A stretch of DNA of 64,000 nucleotides, from assembly GCF_025950085.1 (NCBI RefSeq), contig NZ_JAPDDS010000007.1, positions 186,001-250,000 on the forward strand. Direction: 5' to 3'. The stretch's first letter is position 1. Each line of letters begins with the position of its first letter. A program made the translations under genes and the position numbers. Positions 60,053 to 64,000 of the stretch are shown here, in pieces. The notes beneath the pieces were generated by a model, which did not search any database, was not told the origin of the DNA, and was given only the letters and a program-made list of their open reading frames with translations. Source of the stretch: Luteolibacter flavescens (lineage in GTDB: Bacteria; Verrucomicrobiota; Verrucomicrobiia; Verrucomicrobiales; Akkermansiaceae).

Positions 60053-61774
60053 ATGCCCGAGAAGAAGCCCGCCGTCACCCGCGAGATCCTGCGTCGCCTC
60101 GGCCGCGTCGTGTGGGCATTCCTCCGCTCGAAGCGGATGCGTGGGAAGGCGTGGTTCCTCTTGCTGGGACTGCTGATCCTGATGCTCGTCATCAATGGCA
60201 TGAACGTGCTGAACAGCTACGTCGGCCGCGATTTTTTCTCGGCCATCGAGCGTCGGGACAGCGCTGGCTTCGCCCTTCACGCGTGGCGCTATGTGGGGGT
60301 CTTCGCGGCGTCCACGGTGGTCGCCGTGTTCTTCCGCTATTGCGAGGAGCGCCTGGCGCTGCTCTGGCGGGAGTGGCAGACGCAGCGGGTGGTGCGCGGC
60401 TACCTGAACCAGCACATCTATCTTCACATCAAGCAGACCGGCTCGATCACGAATCCCGACCAGCGGATGACGGAGGACATCCGCTCGCTGACCACGACGT
60501 CGCTGTCCTTCCTGCTGATGATCCTGAATGGCACCTTCACTGCGATCTCCTTCTCGGGCGTGCTGTGGTCCATCAGTCCGATCCTCTTCGGCGTGGCGGT
60601 GCTCTATGCGGCCATCGGCTCGGGGCTCACGATCCTGCTCGGGCGTCCGCTGATCCGGCTGAACTACCAGCAGGCGGACCGCGAGGCGGACTTCCGCTCC
60701 GAGCTCATCTCCGTGCATCAGGAGGCGGAAGGCCTCGCCTTCACCCGCGACGAGGCACGTATGAAGGAAAGGCTCGGTGCCCGCATCGACCAGCTCGTCC
60801 TGAACTACCGCAAGATCGTGGCGGTGAACCGTAACCTGAATTTCTTCACGAATGGCTACAACTACATGATCCAGCTCATCCCGGCATTGTTCGTCGCTCC
60901 GATGTTCATCGCCGGGGGCGTGGAGTTCGGCGTCATCGGCCAGGCGACGATGGCCTTTGCGACGCTTGTCGGAGCCTTCTCGCTCATCATCACGCAATTC
61001 CAGTCCATCTCGTCCTACGCCTCGGTGGTCACCCGCCTCAGCGAACTGATGGACGCTTCGGAGAGTGCCGCACTCCGCAATTCGCGCTCATGCCTGGGAT
61101 GCAGCATGGATGCGGACCGCATCGTGTTTTCAAAGCTCTCCCTGAAGGCGTCGGAGAAGGACGATCGCATCCTGCTCGCCGATCTCGATGTCACCTTCGA
61201 CGGCAAGCACAGCGTCCTTATCACCGGGCCGAATCCCGCGGCGAAAGCCGCCTTGTTCCATGCCACGGCAGGCCTGCACGATGCGGGCAGCGGCAGCATC
61301 CACCGGCCGCCCAAGGAGAAGCTGGCATTCGTACTAGAGCGGCCGTACTTGCCGGCGGGATCGCTGCGGGAATTCCTCACGCCGCCGGATCTCCCGGCAA
61401 TCGCCGACCACGAGATCCTCGCGATTTTGGATGACCTGGGGCTCGTGGTCCCGGGGTCGAGTGAGCGTGACTTCGACACCTCGCGTCAATGGGACGACGA
61501 GCTGAATCTCGCCGAGGGGCAGCTCCTCGCCGTGGCTCGCGCGCTGCTGACGAAGCCGGACTTCATCCTGCTGGATCACCTCGATGCCGCTCTCGATGCG
61601 GAGGAGTTCCGCCGGGTCCGGCAGGTGATCTCGCGCCGCGGGGTTGCGGCGGTCGTCTTCGGCAATGGCAAGACCTCGGAGAGCGATTACGATGCCGTGC
61701 TGGAGATTCATCCGGACGCCACGTGGAGTTGGCGGGAGAGGGTCATTACTCCGGATGCAACATCGGGAGGATGA
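60053..61774 (+). CDS. SbmA/BacA/YddA-type ABC membrane protein with degenerate ATPase domain
   Basis: A 573-residue protein. The N-terminal ABC transmembrane domain, with about six helices (AWFLLLGLLILMLVINGMNV; FGVAVLYAAIGSGLTILLG; IQLIPALFVAPMFIAGGVEF), has the SbmA/YddA signature YVGRDFFSAIERRDSAGFAL, WREWQTQRVVRGYLNQHIY and NPDQRMTEDIRSLTTTSLS. The C-terminal ABC ATPase domain (from about 360) is degraded. Walker A reads GPNPAAKAAL (near 392), losing the key Gly and Ser/Thr. The signature is NLAEGQ. Walker B reads FILLDHLDAALD (near 504), with His for the catalytic Glu. It probably imports or exports peptide-like molecules without normal ATP hydrolysis. Confidence 0.85.
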   Translation: MPEKKPAVTREILRRLGRVVWAFLRSKRMRGKAWFLLLGLLILMLVINGMNVLNSYVGRDFFSAIERRDSAGFALHAWRYVGVFAASTVVAVFFRYCEERLALLWREWQTQRVVRGYLNQHIYLHIKQTGSITNPDQRMTEDIRSLTTTSLSFLLMILNGTFTAISFSGVLWSISPILFGVAVLYAAIGSGLTILLGRPLIRLNYQQADREADFRSELISVHQEAEGLAFTRDEARMKERLGARIDQLVLNYRKIVAVNRNLNFFTNGYNYMIQLIPALFVAPMFIAGGVEFGVIGQATMAFATLVGAFSLIITQFQSISSYASVVTRLSELMDASESAALRNSRSCLGCSMDADRIVFSKLSLKASEKDDRILLADLDVTFDGKHSVLITGPNPAAKAALFHATAGLHDAGSGSIHRPPKEKLAFVLERPYLPAGSLREFLTPPDLPAIADHEILAILDDLGLVVPGSSERDFDTSRQWDDELNLAEGQLLAVARALLTKPDFILLDHLDAALDAEEFRRVRQVISRRGVAAVVFGNGKTSESDYDAVLEIHPDATWSWRERVITPDATSGG

Positions 61775-61775
61775 G

Positions 61776-62327
61776 TTAAAAGGGCCACACAGTGCTCCAC
61801 ACGCTGGCCTTCGCACAGCGGACGATCTCGTCTTCATCCGACACCCGCTTCACCGCGCGGCTGGCCTTGAGTGCTTCGGCTCCTCTGGCCGCGGCCCGCA
61901 GCTCGATGGGTAGTCCGGTCAGCCGCAACAGAGTCCAGAAGGCTACCGTGGCCACCGCGCCCGAGATCGCCCAACCGGCAGACACCCGTTTCGAAAGGAT
62001 CGCGAACACCGCGATCATCATCACCAGAGCTGGCAGTGCCTTCGTGAGGAAAGCACCTTTCACCCGGGCCTTCGCCATGGTGTTGCCCTCTTTCTCCAGC
62101 AGGGCCAGCCCGCACTCGCGCAGGGCATTTCCCAGAGCTGCCGCATGGGTCTCCATGCCCCGGCGACCGCGTCCCGGTGGCAGCCCCAGCTTTTCCCGCA
62201 ACTCACGCACGGTGAGCCCGCAGTCCCGGCGCAGTCCCTTCATGCGGATCCGCGTCCAGAACCAATGCCGGCCGAACCCGGCGCCGACGAGCGGGATCAG
62301 GGAGAGGATGAGCAGGATCTTCCACAC
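61776..62327 (-). CDS. Hypothetical membrane protein
   Basis: A 183-residue protein beginning with GTG. An N-terminal hydrophobic segment (ILLILSLIPLVGAGFGRHWF), a helical middle and two helices (ALPALVMMIAVFAILSKRVS and AISGAVATVAFWTLLRLTGL) are visible. The C terminus is amphipathic (AARGAEALKASRAVKRVSDE). No family recognised. It is convergent with the SbmA-like gene and upstream of nothing on its strand; 26 bases separate its start from the hrpB stop. Confidence 0.6.
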   Translation of the reverse strand: MWKILLILSLIPLVGAGFGRHWFWTRIRMKGLRRDCGLTVRELREKLGLPPGRGRRGMETHAAALGNALRECGLALLEKEGNTMAKARVKGAFLTKALPALVMMIAVFAILSKRVSAGWAISGAVATVAFWTLLRLTGLPIELRAAARGAEALKASRAVKRVSDEDEIVRCAKASVWSTVWPF

Positions 62328-62353
62328 GACTTGTTAGAGAGCAGGAATTGATA

Positions 62354-64000
62354 TCAGCGCTTCTGGCCACCTTCGGCAAGCCATGCCTTCGGGTCGTCGG
62401 GCCATGGATGCTTCGGGTAGCGGCCCGCGATGTCTTTCTTCATCTGCTTGTAGCCGCTTGCCCAGAAGCTGGCGAGATCCTTGGTCATCTGCCACGGGCG
62501 GTGGTTCGGTGCGCAAATATGGACCAGCAGCGGCACGCGTCCACCCGCGATCATCGGTGTCTGCCACACGCCGAAAAGATCGCGCACGCGCAAGGCGATC
62601 CACGGGTCCTTGCCGGGCTCGTAGGTCACCTTCGCGCTCTGGCCATTGGGCAGGGAGATGCGTTCGGGCGCGTAAGAATCGAGTGCCCCGCGTTGCGAAT
62701 AGCTCAGCCATTCGCGCAGCACGGGCCACACGTCGCGCTCCTTGATGTCCTTGTAGCTCACGGCACCATGGCAGATCTGCGCCACCGCTGCCGCCCGGTC
62801 CTCGTCGGACCATCCCGGCAGTTCCAGATCCGGCATCCACTTGCCCAAGCTATCGAGCCGCGTGCACCACTGGTCCACCGCGGCGTCCCAATTCTTCAGC
62901 ACCAGCTCGCCGGAGAGAACGCGGGCGGCGAGGATCTCCGCCGCGGCATCCAGATTGATGCCGTGGTCGCTTTCCTTCGCCTCCAGCACCAGATCGCGGA
63001 ATCGCGTCTCCTTCCGTGAGACGACCCTTCTACGAGGTTCATCGTAGGCAGCGCCGTCGCTGAGGGTGAAGTCGTCGGGGAAGAGTTCCTTCAGCCAAGC
63101 GGGATCGACCGCCGTTGCGCGACGGAGCTGTACGGTCACGTCGCGGCCTTCCACCTCGGTGATCTCGGACGCGACGAATGCCACGGCGTGCTTCGCCGCG
63201 CTGTCGTCATCCAGTTTGCCCTTCCGCTTGTGAACCACCCGGCAGGCGAGCGTCGCCTCGCCGAAGCGCACCGCCAGCCGGTCGCTGAAGGCTGCCAGCA
63301 TCGCACGGCCGACCGCCTCGCGGTGCTTCGCGAAATCGACCTCTTCCCACGGCCATCCGCGCTGGAGCGCCAGCTTCCGCAGCCGGTCAAATCCCTGTGC
63401 CACCTCGCGCGCGCCGCGGCCATGGATGCCCAGCGGCGCGCAACGCTGCGGGTGGAAATCCATCCCCGCCGCCGAGTCGAAGGCCCGCCACTCCGCCTCG
63501 AAGTCGCTGGTGTCTTCCTTGAAGACGAAATCCTTCCTGCCGATCCCGCCGCGCTTGTTCACGAAGATGCCTTCGCCCTGCACCGCCGCGGCGATGAATG
63601 CCATCTCTGCCACGCAGCCCTGCTCAACACCCGCCAGCATCAGCCGCGAGTAGCGGGGCTCCAGCGGCAGCGCGGCCATCGCCCGGCCTTCAGCGGTCAG
63701 GTCGCCGTGGGAATCAATCGCGCCGAGGTCCTGGAGCAGCGTCTCCGCGCGCAGCAGGCTTTCCTCCAGCGGCGCATCCAGCCAGCGGAAGTCACGCACG
63801 TCGCCGGCGCCTGCGGCCTTCAGCAGCAGCACCGTTTCCGCCAGGTCCACGCGGCGCACTTCCGGCGCGTCAAATGCCTCGCGCCGCGCATGCTCGCTCT
63901 CGCTCCACAGGCGGAAGGCCCGGCCCGGTCCTGTCCGGCCGGCACGTCCAGCGCGCTGCTCGGCGGAGGCCCGGGAAATCTTTCGCACCAGCAGAGTGTC
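62354..64000 (-). CDS. hrpB: ATP-dependent helicase HrpB (C-terminal part, runs off the window)
   Basis: About 548 residues of the C-terminal part. The helicase motif VI region SRASAEQRAGRAGRTGPGRA is at the visible N-terminal edge. It is followed by HrpB-specific helicase-associated domains (LETLLQDLGAIDSHGDLTAE; LPLEPRYSRLMLAGVEQG; AALPLEPRYSR) and the terminal HrpB_C region (GGRVPLLVHICAPNHRPWQM; RYPKHPWPDDPKAW). The 5' end lies beyond base 64000. HrpB is a DExH RNA/DNA helicase of unclear role. It stops 26 bases after the membrane protein start upstream on the same strand. Confidence 0.92.
   Translation of the reverse strand, partial: DTLLVRKISRASAEQRAGRAGRTGPGRAFRLWSESEHARREAFDAPEVRRVDLAETVLLLKAAGAGDVRDFRWLDAPLEESLLRAETLLQDLGAIDSHGDLTAEGRAMAALPLEPRYSRLMLAGVEQGCVAEMAFIAAAVQGEGIFVNKRGGIGRKDFVFKEDTSDFEAEWRAFDSAAGMDFHPQRCAPLGIHGRGAREVAQGFDRLRKLALQRGWPWEEVDFAKHREAVGRAMLAAFSDRLAVRFGEATLACRVVHKRKGKLDDDSAAKHAVAFVASEITEVEGRDVTVQLRRATAVDPAWLKELFPDDFTLSDGAAYDEPRRRVVSRKETRFRDLVLEAKESDHGINLDAAAEILAARVLSGELVLKNWDAAVDQWCTRLDSLGKWMPDLELPGWSDEDRAAAVAQICHGAVSYKDIKERDVWPVLREWLSYSQRGALDSYAPERISLPNGQSAKVTYEPGKDPWIALRVRDLFGVWQTPMIAGGRVPLLVHICAPNHRPWQMTKDLASFWASGYKQMKKDIAGRYPKHPWPDDPKAWLAEGGQKR

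Overview
The window is a GC-rich (about 62-63% by eye), tightly packed bacterial chromosome segment. It shows no phage, IS or plasmid backbone. Gram-negative outer-membrane genes (lptD-like, lnt) occur with a Bacteroidetes/Wolinella-style five-helix succinate dehydrogenase cytochrome b, an addiction-module antitoxin of the TIGR02574 type, HrpB, a GH75-like protein and many small secreted proteins. This suggests a member of the Verrucomicrobiota, probably Verrucomicrobiaceae (Luteolibacter/Haloferula-like). That assignment is inference from protein style, not from a marker gene.

Region by region. 0-4.6 kb: an RlmI-type rRNA methyltransferase, a phosphohexomutase and apolipoprotein N-acyltransferase. 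4.6-14.7 kb: a minus-strand glycan operon, in transcription order D-lactate-type dehydrogenase, GlgX, a large discoidin-containing (alpha/alpha)6 enzyme, and a GH94 protein that resembles the phosphorylase half of cyclic beta-1,2-glucan synthase. 14.9-20.6 kb: a SnoaL-like protein, a nitroreductase, LptD, a TIGR01777 epimerase, a small lipoprotein and Hsp20. 20.8-26.8 kb: a two-gene molybdenum hydroxylase, a YebC-type regulator, glycerate kinase, FabD and tRNA-Asp with a terminator. 26.8-36.6 kb: a structured noncoding stretch, a membrane-anchored GH75-like protein, divergent hemW/hemB, a ParE-type toxin-antitoxin pair directly behind sdhCA with no sdhB, and an orphan peptide-ABC ATPase. 36.7-41.1 kb: Tex, a cloverleaf-like paired GTAG-REP element, two tandem zinc-ribbon membrane paralogues and a GNAT enzyme.

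41.2-58.6 kb looks like a stress and signalling accessory region. It has a CAP-domain protein, a NarX-like kinase with its regulator, a second orphan NarL-type regulator, a stand-alone receiver and a long PAS/GAF hybrid kinase. It also has fasciclin, FN3 and glycine-zipper small proteins; a topoisomerase IB operon with an extremely acidic protein; a cysteine-rich protein; a PQQ-type sugar dehydrogenase; a DUF2383-like helical-bundle protein; a TIGR02587/TIGR02588 membrane pair; and a LacI regulator.

58.6-64 kb: a zinc metallopeptidase (Peptidase_Mx type), an SbmA/YddA-type ABC protein with a badly degraded ATPase domain, a small membrane protein, and the C-terminal part of HrpB running off the window.

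The best leads for something undescribed are: the stand-alone NdvB-like GH94 protein in a GlgX operon; the SbmA/YddA homologue that has lost its ATPase residues; the topoisomerase IB/acidic protein/DUF1737 coupled operon; the tandem zinc-ribbon paralogues beside the GTAG-REP pair; and the sdhCA locus in which a toxin-antitoxin pair sits where sdhB is expected.
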